This document shows, in pieces, positions 24,566-33,267 of a stretch of DNA of 64,000 nt; position 1 is the stretch's first letter, and each line of letters begins with the position of its first letter. The notes beneath the pieces are model-generated. The model made no database searches. It was not told where the DNA came from and saw only the letters and a list, made by a program, of their open reading frames with translations. Source of the DNA: Mycetocola manganoxydans (GTDB taxonomy: Bacteria > Actinomycetota > Actinomycetes > Actinomycetales > Microbacteriaceae); assembly GCF_003667545.1 (NCBI RefSeq), contig NZ_RCUV01000003.1, positions 124,001 to 188,000 of the forward strand, in the 5' to 3' direction. The position numbers were made by a program, and so were the translations under genes.

Positions 24566-26614
24566 ATGCCCGCGCTCGAAGCATCCGCCCCCACTCTCGC
24601 CAATCTCGCCACCGAAACGCGACGGTATCCCGCGCCCGGAGCGTTCACCGCGCAGGCCAATGTGTCAGCCGAGGACTGGGTGCAGGCGGATGCCGACCCG
24701 GTCGCGTTCTGGGAGGACGCGGCCCGCCGTCTCGACTGGGCCGAACCCTGGCACACCGCACACACCTGGGAACCCGTGACCGAGGGACCCGACGGCGAAC
24801 TCAGCGTGCCGACGGCGGAGTGGTTCGCGGGCGGGAAACTCAACGTCGCGGTGAATTGCGTTGACCGCCACGTGGCATCCGGAAACGGTGCCAGGGTCGC
24901 GCTGCACTTCGAGGGTGAGCCGGGCGACCGGCGTTCGATCACGTACGCCGACCTGCAGCGCGAGGTGTCGCGTGCGGCCAACGCCCTGACCGAGCTGGGT
25001 GTCGGCAAGGGCGACCGGGTCGTGATCTACCTGCCGGTGATCCCAGAGACCATCATCGCGACGCTCGCCGTGGCGCGGATCGGCGCCATCCACTCCCTCG
25101 TGTTCGGCGGATTCAGCGCTGACGCGTTGCGGTTCCGGGTCGAGGACACCCGCGCCAAGCTCCTCATCACGACCGATGGGCAATACCGCCGCGGTACGGC
25201 TGTCGCAGTGAAAGACAATGCGGATGCCGCCGTTGCTGGCGTCGACAGCATCGAACACGTTCTCGTGGTGCGTCGCACGGGCGATGACATCCCTCCGATC
25301 GCGTGGACCGAGGGCCGCGACGTGTGGTGGCACGACACGGTGGGTATGGCATCCGACGTCCACGAGGCGGAGGCGTTCGACGCCGAGACGCCGCTGTTCA
25401 TCATCTACACCTCCGGCACCACCGGCAAGCCGAAGGGACTGGTTCACACCTCGGGCGGTTATCTGACCCAGGCGTCGTGGAGCCACTGGGCCATCTTCGA
25501 CGCGAAGCCCGACGATGTGCACTGGTGCACTGCCGACCTCGCCTGGGTCACCGCGCACACGTATGAGATCTACGGGCCGCTGTCGAACGGGCTCACCCAG
25601 GTGATCTACGAGGGCACACCGAACACCCCGCACACCGCGCGGCACTTCGAGATCATCGAACGCTATGGGGTGACGACGTATTACACGGCACCGACGCTCA
25701 TCCGTACCCTCATGACCTGGTTCCCCGACGGTGTTCCCGCCGACTACGACCTGTCCTCCCTGCGCGTGCTCGGCACGGTCGGGGAGGCGATCAACCCAGA
25801 GGCCTGGGTGTGGTTCCACACCCACCTCGGTGGCGGGCGGCTCCCGATCATCGACACCTGGTGGCAGTCCGAGACGGGTGCGTCGGTGATGGCCCCGCTT
25901 CCCGGTGTGTCGACCCTCAAACCTGGCTCGGCGAACCGTGCGCTCCCGGGGCTCTCGACGCTCATCGTCGATGACGACGGCAATCCGGTTCCGTTCGGTG
26001 AGGGCGGTTACCTCGTCGTCGACCGGTCAGGACCCGGGCTCGCCCGAACCGTGTGGGGAAACCCGGATCGCTACCGCGACTCCTACTGGGCGAGATTCTG
26101 GCGGCAGGGCTATTTCTTCTCCGGCGACGGCGCGAAGTGGGATGCCGACGGCGACATCTGGGTCCTCGGCCGGGTCGATGACGTGATCAACGTGTCCGGA
26201 CACCGACTGTCGACGATCGAGATCGAGAGCGCGCTCGTGTCGCATCCCGCCGTCGCCGAGGCCGGCGTCGTCGGCGTGACGGATGCCCTCACCGGGCAGG
26301 CCATTGCGGCGTACGTCATCCCTGCCGCCGGTTCCCACGGTGCCGGGGCGGAGCATCCGGAGTACTGGCTGGGCCTTGCCGATGAGCTCACCGCTCTGCT
26401 GCGGGCTCATGTTGCGCGAGAGATCGGGCCGATCGCGAAGCCGCGCGATGTGGTCGTGGTGCCGGACCTGCCGAAAACCCGCTCGGGCAAAATAATGCGG
26501 CGGCTGCTCGGAGACATCTCCGACGGGCGGGCGCTTGGCGATGTGACGAGCCTGCAGGACGACACCGTTCCCGCACGGATCGAGCGGATTGTGCTGGCAC
26601 GCGCTTCTCACTGA
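24566..26614 (+). CDS. acsA: Acetyl-CoA synthetase (AMP-forming)
   Basis: This 682-residue enzyme activates acetate with ATP and CoA. Motifs include IYTSGTTGKPKGLVH (P-loop), WWQSETGASVMAP, GDGAKWDADGDIWVLGR and the C-terminal PKTRSGKIMRR, which carries the lysine usually inactivated by acetylation. The length is close to the usual 650. The start at 24566 fits a leaderless transcript. The gene is divergent from the reductase and appears single. Propionate or another short acid is possible, but the tryptophan-rich acyl pocket (DTWWQSETG) favours acetate. Confidence 0.9.
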   Translation: MPALEASAPTLANLATETRRYPAPGAFTAQANVSAEDWVQADADPVAFWEDAARRLDWAEPWHTAHTWEPVTEGPDGELSVPTAEWFAGGKLNVAVNCVDRHVASGNGARVALHFEGEPGDRRSITYADLQREVSRAANALTELGVGKGDRVVIYLPVIPETIIATLAVARIGAIHSLVFGGFSADALRFRVEDTRAKLLITTDGQYRRGTAVAVKDNADAAVAGVDSIEHVLVVRRTGDDIPPIAWTEGRDVWWHDTVGMASDVHEAEAFDAETPLFIIYTSGTTGKPKGLVHTSGGYLTQASWSHWAIFDAKPDDVHWCTADLAWVTAHTYEIYGPLSNGLTQVIYEGTPNTPHTARHFEIIERYGVTTYYTAPTLIRTLMTWFPDGVPADYDLSSLRVLGTVGEAINPEAWVWFHTHLGGGRLPIIDTWWQSETGASVMAPLPGVSTLKPGSANRALPGLSTLIVDDDGNPVPFGEGGYLVVDRSGPGLARTVWGNPDRYRDSYWARFWRQGYFFSGDGAKWDADGDIWVLGRVDDVINVSGHRLSTIEIESALVSHPAVAEAGVVGVTDALTGQAIAAYVIPAAGSHGAGAEHPEYWLGLADELTALLRAHVAREIGPIAKPRDVVVVPDLPKTRSGKIMRRLLGDISDGRALGDVTSLQDDTVPARIERIVLARASH

Positions 26615-26645
26615 TCGCATACAGCGTCGGCGAGTGTGCTCCTCA

Positions 26646-26651
26646 TAGAAT
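26646..26651 (+). promoter_or_regulatory. predicted -10 element upstream of the Fn3/lectin gene
   Basis: TAGAAT lies 33 nt before the ATG at 26685, giving a leader of roughly 25 nt. No convincing -35 is present. Confidence 0.35.
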
Positions 26652-26684
26652 GGAAGCATTCCCCGACTGTGAACCCGGTGCCCC

Positions 26685-28613
26685 ATGTCTGCTCCTGCCG
26701 CACAACGCGTTGCGTCGCGCCAGGTCACTCGCCGTCGGGTCCGCCAGGGTCCGCTCGTCGCGATGGCTGTCATCGCCCTTCTGCTCGCGATTTTCACCGT
26801 CGGGAACACGGGGCAATCGGAGGCGACCCTCCGCGATACGACGAGCGGTGAGATCCTTGCCGTCCAGGCCGCCTCGATCAAGGCGGCCAGCGCTGTCACG
26901 ACATCGCCCGCTGTTCAGTTCTCTGCGGGAGTGACGGAGAAGACCGGTGGGCTGACCATCACCAACACGGGAAGCATCGAGGCCGACTATCGCACGGTCA
27001 CGACCGTGGAAGGGTCTGCTGCACTCGCCAGCGGCGTGCGGGTCTGGATGTGGGCCTCGACGCCCGCGGGCGGGTGCGCGACGACTGCCGTGGATCCGAA
27101 GACCGGAACGTGGGCCTCTTTTCCTGAACTGACGGGAACACTGGCGGCCGGCGGCTCACAGTTCTATTGCGTCAAGACGTCCCTCATCACGCCCGTGGGC
27201 CTGGCGTCCGGCACGGCAGTGACAGCGACTTTCTCCACGACTCTGTCGCACAGCAGTTGGACGAGTGCGGCGACGTCGTCGGTGACCCAGACCTTCGTGG
27301 ACGCGAACCCTTCGGCGCCGAGTGGCCTCACTTTCAGCGGCACCACCTCTGCATCGACGACGTTGAACTGGACGGCATCGACCGATGATGTTGGCGTGAC
27401 CGGATATGACGTCTACCGAGGCACGACGCTGATCGGAAGCACGACCGGAGCCACCTCCTTCATCGTGACGGGGCTCTCCGCATCGACGTCGTACAGCTTC
27501 ACGGTACGAGCGCGCGATGGGGCGGGGCACACCTCTCCGGCGTCTCCGATAGCAACTGAGAAGACGCTCTCGGTCAGCGCACCCACCGGATGGTTCCAGC
27601 TCGTCAACACCAAGAGCCAGCTGTGCATCGACGCGTCGGGCTCCGGTACCGCCAACTTCACCCCGCTCGTGCAATGGACGTGCAGCAACCCCGCCTCGCT
27701 CAACCAGCAGTGGAGCTTCTCCGGACCGAACTCGGCCGGTTACTACACCGTGGTGCCTCGACACTCGAGCTCCGTGATCTGGGATGTCGAATCAGCATCG
27801 AACAACAACGCGGCGCGCATCATCCTCTACGGACCGAACTCGGGCACCAACCAGCAGTGGAGCGTCATCGCGGTCGGTACGGATAAGTATCAGTTCGTCG
27901 CTCGCAACAGCGGCAAATGCATGTCCGTCGTCGGCGGGGTCTCAACGGTGAATGCAACCTTCGAGCAGGTCACGTGTAATCCGGCCGACCCGGCGCAGAC
28001 GTTCAGTCTGCGCTCGTCGGTTGCACCCGTGTCTCCGAGCGAACCGCGGAACCTCACTGCCACGCCGGCTGGCAGCACGTCGATCTCTCTGAGCTGGGCA
28101 ACGCCGACGAACTCAGTCGGCGTCGTCGGATACGTCGTGTACCGGAACGGTGTCGCCCGTTCGTCGCATCCGTCCGGCCTCTCATTCCTGGATACCGGGC
28201 TCAATCCGGGTACGACGTACACGTACACAGTCCGGGCAAAAAATGCGGCAGGGCAGACGTTCAACCCGTCGCTCTCCGCCTCCGCGACCACGAGCACGAT
28301 AAATGCCCCGCCGAAACTGACGTGTAAGTCATACGACGCCTGGTATCTCGAGTACACCTGGCAGGAACCGACCACGGAAGTGGTGCGATACGAGTCGTAC
28401 CTCAACGGCGTCCTGATGCCGCTTTCTGATGCGTGGGCCCCGCCCACGAAGTGGTGGCCCGTTCTCCAGCTAGGTACGCAGAACGTCCCGACGAACCTCA
28501 CGGGAACAGTTGCTGTGGAGGTCAGGCAGGTGCTCTCCAACGGAACCCAGGTTTCCATGGGTGTTGGCACCCTTCGTATCGGTCCCTCGAGCGCGCCTTA
28601 TAACTGCTCCTGA
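26685..28613 (+). CDS. Secreted protein with two Fn3 domains and a ricin-type lectin domain
   Basis: This 642-residue protein has a basic N-terminus and one hydrophobic signal/anchor helix (about 24-42). An N-terminal beta domain (45-200) follows, faintly like TasA/camelysin-type surface proteins. Then come Fn3 domain 1 (206-295), a ricin-B beta-trefoil (301-450; QLCIDASGSG, NQQWSF and KCMSVVGG repeats), Fn3 domain 2 (450-540) and a C-terminal beta domain with a Cys pair (LTCKSYD ... PYNCS). No catalytic domain or sorting signal is seen. It probably binds polysaccharide at the cell surface. Threonine/serine-rich composition differs from neighbouring genes. Confidence 0.82.
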   Translation: MSAPAAQRVASRQVTRRRVRQGPLVAMAVIALLLAIFTVGNTGQSEATLRDTTSGEILAVQAASIKAASAVTTSPAVQFSAGVTEKTGGLTITNTGSIEADYRTVTTVEGSAALASGVRVWMWASTPAGGCATTAVDPKTGTWASFPELTGTLAAGGSQFYCVKTSLITPVGLASGTAVTATFSTTLSHSSWTSAATSSVTQTFVDANPSAPSGLTFSGTTSASTTLNWTASTDDVGVTGYDVYRGTTLIGSTTGATSFIVTGLSASTSYSFTVRARDGAGHTSPASPIATEKTLSVSAPTGWFQLVNTKSQLCIDASGSGTANFTPLVQWTCSNPASLNQQWSFSGPNSAGYYTVVPRHSSSVIWDVESASNNNAARIILYGPNSGTNQQWSVIAVGTDKYQFVARNSGKCMSVVGGVSTVNATFEQVTCNPADPAQTFSLRSSVAPVSPSEPRNLTATPAGSTSISLSWATPTNSVGVVGYVVYRNGVARSSHPSGLSFLDTGLNPGTTYTYTVRAKNAAGQTFNPSLSASATTSTINAPPKLTCKSYDAWYLEYTWQEPTTEVVRYESYLNGVLMPLSDAWAPPTKWWPVLQLGTQNVPTNLTGTVAVEVRQVLSNGTQVSMGVGTLRIGPSSAPYNCS

Positions 28614-28659
28614 TCGGCAGTGGCACCCTCCCCCGCCCGTCCTCCGCCGAGGGGCGCGT

Positions 28660-28727
28660 GCTTTTCACCCGTTGCGGACCAATACACCCGGCGTAATGCG
28701 TGAACTGGACCGCAGTGAGTGAAATCG
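28660..28727. repeat. 68-bp intergenic palindromic repeat, family A copy 3
   Basis: This copy aligns without gaps to copy 1, with 49 of 68 positions identical by hand count. The blocks TTTTCACCC, GCGGACCA, CACCCGGCGT, TGCGTGAA and GTGAAATCG are kept. It lies between the convergent lectin gene and the small acidic gene. Confidence 0.75.
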
Positions 28728-28770
28728 TGGCGGCAAGGCGGCGACGCGGCATCCGTCACCGGCGACGGCC

Positions 28771-29091
28771 TCACTCCGACCAGGGACGGGCGCGGAGCGC
28801 AGAGAAGTCACCCGCGATGAAGTCCGCAGCGACCGGGAGGGCGTCATCGACGCTCTCGAGCGTCAGGACACCGACCTCTTCGCCCTCGACACCCACGTTC
28901 TCGAGAAGAACGCTGTCCATGCTGATCTCGAGGTTCCATTCATCGGAGTCTGTGACGGACACGCTTGCATGCTCCTCATCCGCGTCTTTCAATTCGGCCA
29001 GCAAGTCCGCGAGCCGTTCGAGTGAGACCTCTTCCACCTCTGCACCGTTCACATCAACGAACCACACCGCTCGTTCCGTCGTCATCGCCAC
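28771..29091 (-). CDS. Small acidic protein, possibly Imm1-like
   Basis: This is a 106-residue, strongly acidic protein with no signal or membrane segment. The pattern of short strands (AVWFVDVNGAEV, ASVSVTDSDEWNLEI, VLLENVG) and a C-terminal helix ending in a tryptophan recalls the Imm1 immunity family. That likeness is weak and no toxin gene is adjacent. The start could also be two codons downstream (MTTERAV). It converges on the lectin gene. Confidence 0.55.
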   Translation of the reverse strand: MAMTTERAVWFVDVNGAEVEEVSLERLADLLAELKDADEEHASVSVTDSDEWNLEISMDSVLLENVGVEGEEVGVLTLESVDDALPVAADFIAGDFSALRARPWSE

Positions 29092-29208
29092 TCCATTCCA
29101 GTCAGTAAGCCGGGTCGCACTGTTTCGATGCTCCCGCGGCTATTCGACCACACCTCGGACAAACCGGGTTTGTTGTGTCAATCCCTCTATGGGACCACCT
29201 CGCGCCAA

Positions 29209-29214
29209 TAGGCT
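29209..29214 (+). promoter_or_regulatory. predicted leaderless -10 element
   Basis: TAGGCT is followed by 6 nt and the ATG at 29221. There is no Shine-Dalgarno sequence, consistent with a leaderless transcript. Confidence 0.5.
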
Positions 29215-29220
29215 GGCCCG

Positions 29221-30213
29221 ATGAGATTTGGAACCTTCATCCCCCAGGGATGGCGACACGACCTTGTTGGAATCGACACCCGCGAGCAGTGGGAGACGAT
29301 GAGCAGCCTGGCAGCCCACGCGGATGCCGGCCCCTGGGAATCGATCTGGGTGTACGACCACTTCCACACCGTTCCAGTGCCAAGCGAAGAAGCAACGCAC
29401 GAAGCATGGACGCTGATGTCCGCCTTCGCCGCCACCACCAAGCGTGTGCGTCTCGGCCAGATGTGCACGTGCATGAGCTACCGGAACCCGGCATACCTCG
29501 CCAAGGTCGCCGCGACCATCGACGTCATCTCAGACGGGCGCGTCGAGATGGGAATCGGCGGTGGCTGGTACGAACACGAGTGGCGCGCGTACGGCTATGG
29601 TTTCCCGAGCGCCGGCGACCGGCTCGGCCGTCTCAACGAGGGCGTCCAGATCATGAAGCAAGCGTGGGAGACAGGAACAGCGACCCTCGACGGCAAGCAC
29701 TACCAGGTCGACGGCGCGATCGTCCGGCCGCTTCCTGTCCAGGAAGGCGGCATCCCGTTCTGGATCGCCGGCGGCGGCGAAAAGGTCACCCTGCGCATCG
29801 CCGCGAAGTACGCCCAGTACACGAACTTCGACGGTTCGCCCGAAGGCTTCACCCACAAGAGCGACATCCTCCGCGGACACTGCGAGAAGATCGGCCGCAA
29901 CTTCGACGAGATCGTGCGCAGCTCGAACTACAACGTCGTCATCGCCGACACCGAAGCAGAGGTCGACGAACGCCTCGACGCGATCCAGGCCCGGGTCACC
30001 CCGTACCTCGGTGAAGCCAAGGCCGCCGACTTCATGGCGGAGTACCGCAGCGGCAATGCTCTCGGCGTCGGCACCCCCGAACAGATCGTCGAGCGGCTCT
30101 CCGGCATGAAGGAGAAGGGTCTCGCATACGCGATCACCTACTTCCCCGAAGCGGCATACGACCGGTCGGGCATCGAACTGTTCGAACGAGAGGTCATCCC
30201 GGCACTGTCCTGA
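29221..30213 (+). CDS. LLM-class flavin/F420-dependent oxidoreductase
   Basis: This 330-residue luciferase-like TIM-barrel protein has the N-terminus FGTFIPQGW, RVRLGQMCTCMSYRNPAYLAK (cofactor strand), RVEMGIGGGWYEHEWRAYG and GGIPFWIAGGGEKVTLRIAA. These are typical of the F420-dependent branch of the family. With Fgd and an F420:NADPH oxidoreductase in the same window, F420H2 is the likely cofactor, though FMN cannot be excluded. A perfect hairpin terminator follows at 30238-30269. The substrate is unknown. Confidence 0.82.
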   Translation: MRFGTFIPQGWRHDLVGIDTREQWETMSSLAAHADAGPWESIWVYDHFHTVPVPSEEATHEAWTLMSAFAATTKRVRLGQMCTCMSYRNPAYLAKVAATIDVISDGRVEMGIGGGWYEHEWRAYGYGFPSAGDRLGRLNEGVQIMKQAWETGTATLDGKHYQVDGAIVRPLPVQEGGIPFWIAGGGEKVTLRIAAKYAQYTNFDGSPEGFTHKSDILRGHCEKIGRNFDEIVRSSNYNVVIADTEAEVDERLDAIQARVTPYLGEAKAADFMAEYRSGNALGVGTPEQIVERLSGMKEKGLAYAITYFPEAAYDRSGIELFEREVIPALS

Positions 30214-30237
30214 CGGATGCCGTCACACGGCGACACA

Positions 30238-30269
30238 GAAAGCGCCACGGAATATCCCGTGGCGCTTTC
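30238..30269 (+). terminator. hairpin terminator after the LLM oxidoreductase gene
   Basis: GAAAGCGCCACGG pairs perfectly with CCGTGGCGCTTTC (13 bp) around a 6-nt loop, followed by a short T-rich run (TGCTTCTATT). Confidence 0.8.
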
Positions 30270-30330
30270 TGCTTCTATTGAGCTGGGTCAATGGCGACCG
30301 ACCGTAGATCAGCATCGCGAAGGAAGCCAC

Positions 30331-30921
30331 ATGTCACTCACCACCATCAGCCGCACCGCCGAGACGAGCGCCCCGATCCACGAGGTCCTCGCCGAACGCT
30401 GGAGTCCTCGCTCCTTCGACTCGAGCGTCGAGGTTCCCTCTGAGAAGATCACCGCCGCCCTCGAGGCCGCACGCTGGTCAGCATCCGCCGCGAACACGCA
30501 GCCGTGGCGCTTCATCGTCGCCCGCCGCGGAACGACGGAGCACGACACCATCGTCGAGAACCTCATGGGCTTCAACCAGGTCTGGGCATCGTCAGCCCAG
30601 GTTCTCATCGTGAACCTCGCCGCGATCGCCGCCGAAGACGGCACGCCTCTCCGCTGGTCGCAGTACGACCTCGGCCAGGCTGTCGCGAACCTCACCGTTC
30701 AGGCGCACCACGACGGCCTCCACGTTCACCAGATGGGCGGCATCGAGGTCGACGGCCTGAGGGAGGCCTTCGACATCGACGCAAACCTGGAGCCGATCTC
30801 CGTGACGGCCCTCGGCGTGCTCGGTACCCCCGAGGCCCTGACGAGCGACGTTCTCCGCGAGCGCGAAGTTGCTCCGCGCAGTCGGCGCCCGCTCGAGGAA
30901 ATCGTGCTCGTCAGCGCCTGA
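30331..30921 (+). CDS. Nitroreductase-family FMN protein
   Basis: This 196-residue protein begins a typical nitroreductase domain with ERWSPRSFD (FMN phosphate-binding Arg). SASAANTQPWRFIVARRG and YDLGQAVANLTVQAHHDGLHVHQMGG are further family motifs. AAGGAA at 30320-30325 selects the ATG at 30331; a frame open from 30217 includes the terminator and is rejected. The physiological substrate is unknown. Confidence 0.85.
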   Translation: MSLTTISRTAETSAPIHEVLAERWSPRSFDSSVEVPSEKITAALEAARWSASAANTQPWRFIVARRGTTEHDTIVENLMGFNQVWASSAQVLIVNLAAIAAEDGTPLRWSQYDLGQAVANLTVQAHHDGLHVHQMGGIEVDGLREAFDIDANLEPISVTALGVLGTPEALTSDVLREREVAPRSRRPLEEIVLVSA

Positions 30922-30931
30922 ACCCACGAAG

Positions 30932-30968
30932 AAGCCCGCGCCGCCCCCTGGGGGACGGACGCGGGCTT
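30932..30968 (+). terminator. rho-independent terminator between nitroreductase and clpB
   Basis: AAGCCCGCG and CGCGGGCTT form a 9-bp stem followed by a run of six T residues on the plus strand. On the minus strand the run is interrupted (CTTCTTC), so it probably serves the plus-strand gene best. Confidence 0.8.
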
Positions 30969-30989
30969 TTTTCCGTTGAGCGGATGCCG

Positions 30990-33140
30990 TTACACAGCCA
31001 CCGCAACCGACTCGACGGTGAGCGCGTCCGTGCTCGGGTCGAGGTCGACGCGCACTGTGTTGCCGTCGCGCACGCTGCCCTCGAGGATCGCCGTTGCGAG
31101 CCGGTCGTCGATCTCGTTCTGCATGAGCCGGCGCAGCGGCCGCGCCCCGTAGATCGGGTCGTAGCCACGTTCGGCGAGCCAACTGCGGGCATCCGGTGTC
31201 ACCGCGAGCTCCAGTCGGCGCTCCTGCAGACGACGTTGCAGACGGTCGATGTAGAGCTCGACGATCTGGCTGAGATCTTCCTCCGTGAGGGCGGAGAAGA
31301 CGACGATGTCGTCGAGCCGGTTCACGAACTCAGGCTTGAACGCCTGCCGAACGAGGTTCTGCACCGCTTCTTCCTTCTCGGGCCACGACATCGACGGGTC
31401 AACGAGGAAGTGCGAGCCGAGGTTCGAGGTGAGGATGAGGATCGTGTTGCGGAAGTCCACCGTCCGACCCTGCCCATCGGTGAGACGGCCGTCGTCGAGC
31501 ACCTGCAACAGCACATCGAACACCTCGGGGTGTGCTTTCTCGATCTCGTCGAAAAGCACGACCGAGTACGGCCTCCGCCGCACAGCCTCAGTCAGCTGAC
31601 CGCCCTGCTCATATCCGACGTAGCCGGGAGGAGCACCGACGAGCCGGGAGACGGAGAACTTCTCGCCATACTCCGACATGTCGATCCGCACCATCGCCTT
31701 ATCGTCGTCGAAGAGGAATTCGGCGAGCGCCTTGGCAAGCTCGGTCTTGCCGACACCGGTGGGGCCGAGGAACATGAATGATCCCGTTGGGCGGTTCGGA
31801 TCGGAGATTCCCGCCCGCGTGCGCCGCACGGCATCCGACACGGCCTTGACAGCCTGCTTCTGCCCGACGAGCCGTTTGCCGAGTTCGGTTTCGAGGTGCA
31901 GCAACTTCTCGGTCTCGCCCTGCAGCAAGCGGCCGACCGGAATACCGGTCCATGCGGCGATCACAGCGGCGATGTCGTCTGCGGTGACCTGGTCATTGAC
32001 CATGAGCGGCCCGTCGTTCTCGGCCTGCTCCGCCTCACGGAGCTGGTGCTCCATCACGGGAATTTCACCGTAGAGCAGTCGCGACGCCTTCTCGAGGTTG
32101 CCCTCACGCTGGGCGCGATCGGATGCCACACGGGCAGCGTCGAGTCTCTCCTTCAGCTCACCGACCCGGTTGAGGTTCGCGCGCTCCTTCTCCCAGCGCG
32201 CCTGCAGCTCACCGAGGGAGGCCTGACGTTCCTTGAGGTCCTCGCGCAGCTTCGCGAGGCGTTCCTTCGATGCATCGTCCTTCTCTTTCTTGAGAGCGAG
32301 CTCCTCAAGTTTGAGCCGGTCCACGCTCCGGCGTAGCTCGTCGATCTCGACCGGCGACGAGTCGATCTCCATCCGCAGCCGTGACGCTGCTTCGTCGATG
32401 AGGTCGATCGCCTTGTCTGGAAGCTGGCGAGACGGGATATAGCGGTTCGAGAGGGATGCCGCTGCCACGAGAGCGGAGTCGGCGATCGTCACCTTGTGGT
32501 GTGCTTCGTAGCGTTCCTTGAGCCCGCGCAGGATAGCGACGGTGTCTTCGACACTCGGTTCTCCGACATACACCTGCTGGAACCGCCGCTCCATGGCGGC
32601 ATCCTTCTCGATGTATTCGCGGTATTCGTTGAGGGTCGTTGCCCCGATCATCCGCAATTCACCGCGCGCGAGCATGGGTTTGAGCATGTTCGATGCTGCG
32701 ACGCTGCCCTCGCCAGCACCCGCGCCCATGAGAGTGTGGAGCTCATCGATGAAGGTGATGATCTGGCCCTGGGCGTCGTTGATCTCCTGCAGAACGGCCT
32801 TCAGCCGCTCCTCGAATTCACCGCGGTACTTCGCTCCCGCGACGAGAGCGGACAGGTCGAGCGACACCAGTTGCTTGTTCTTGAGCGATTCGGCGACATC
32901 ACCGGCGACGATGCGCTGGGCGAGCCCCTCGACGACGGCGGTTTTACCGACGCCGGGCTCCCCGATGAGAACGGGGTTGTTCTTGGTTCGTCGGGTGAGC
33001 ACCTGGCTCACGCGACGGATCTCGGCGTCCCGACCGATCACCGGGTCGAGCTTGCCCGACCGGGCGACTTCGGTGAGGTTGACGCCGTACAGTTCGAGGG
33101 CGCTCTTCTGCTCGCCCTGCGGTTGCTGACCCGGTTGCAT
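30990..33140 (-). CDS. clpB: ClpB disaggregase lacking the N-terminal domain
   Basis: This 716-residue AAA+ chaperone works with DnaK to dissolve protein aggregates. It starts only about 28 residues before the first nucleotide-binding domain ([13 protein letters not shown], Walker A GEPGVGKT). The roughly 140-residue Clp_N substrate domain of full-length ClpB (about 860 residues) is absent. The coiled middle domain (about 270-400) and second AAA domain ([37 protein letters not shown]) are intact. AGGAGG stands just before the ATG, and a HAIR operator lies 24 bases upstream of the start codon, so the short form is the real start. Confidence 0.93.
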   Translation of the reverse strand: MQPGQQPQGEQKSALELYGVNLTEVARSGKLDPVIGRDAEIRRVSQVLTRRTKNNPVLIGEPGVGKTAVVEGLAQRIVAGDVAESLKNKQLVSLDLSALVAGAKYRGEFEERLKAVLQEINDAQGQIITFIDELHTLMGAGAGEGSVAASNMLKPMLARGELRMIGATTLNEYREYIEKDAAMERRFQQVYVGEPSVEDTVAILRGLKERYEAHHKVTIADSALVAAASLSNRYIPSRQLPDKAIDLIDEAASRLRMEIDSSPVEIDELRRSVDRLKLEELALKKEKDDASKERLAKLREDLKERQASLGELQARWEKERANLNRVGELKERLDAARVASDRAQREGNLEKASRLLYGEIPVMEHQLREAEQAENDGPLMVNDQVTADDIAAVIAAWTGIPVGRLLQGETEKLLHLETELGKRLVGQKQAVKAVSDAVRRTRAGISDPNRPTGSFMFLGPTGVGKTELAKALAEFLFDDDKAMVRIDMSEYGEKFSVSRLVGAPPGYVGYEQGGQLTEAVRRRPYSVVLFDEIEKAHPEVFDVLLQVLDDGRLTDGQGRTVDFRNTILILTSNLGSHFLVDPSMSWPEKEEAVQNLVRQAFKPEFVNRLDDIVVFSALTEEDLSQIVELYIDRLQRRLQERRLELAVTPDARSWLAERGYDPIYGARPLRRLMQNEIDDRLATAILEGSVRDGNTVRVDLDPSTDALTVESVAVAV

Positions 33141-33163
33141 GTGGCCTCCTGGAGGATCGAAAA

Positions 33164-33188
33164 GTTGAGTCGTTGTGACTCAAGTTTA
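33164..33188 (-). promoter_or_regulatory. HAIR operator (HspR site) and -10 element of clpB
   Basis: GTTGAGT-N7-ACTCAAG (33164-33184) matches the HspR consensus CTTGAGT-N7-ACTCAAG at 13 of 14 positions. The -10 TAAACT, read on the minus strand, overlaps its edge (33188-33183). The string GGTAAACTTGAG is shared with the dnaK promoter. Confidence 0.88.
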
Positions 33189-33225
33189 CCGCGCGCATTC
33201 GACAGGCGCTACCGGCCGGATCTTC

Positions 33226-33231
33226 TAGGCT
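33226..33231 (+). promoter_or_regulatory. predicted -10 element of the amine oxidase gene
   Basis: TAGGCT lies 36 nt before the ATG at 33268, in the divergent region shared with clpB. No clear -35 is present. Confidence 0.35.
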
Positions 33232-33267
33232 GGGACAACCAGCGAACTCCCAGAGAATCGAGCAGAC

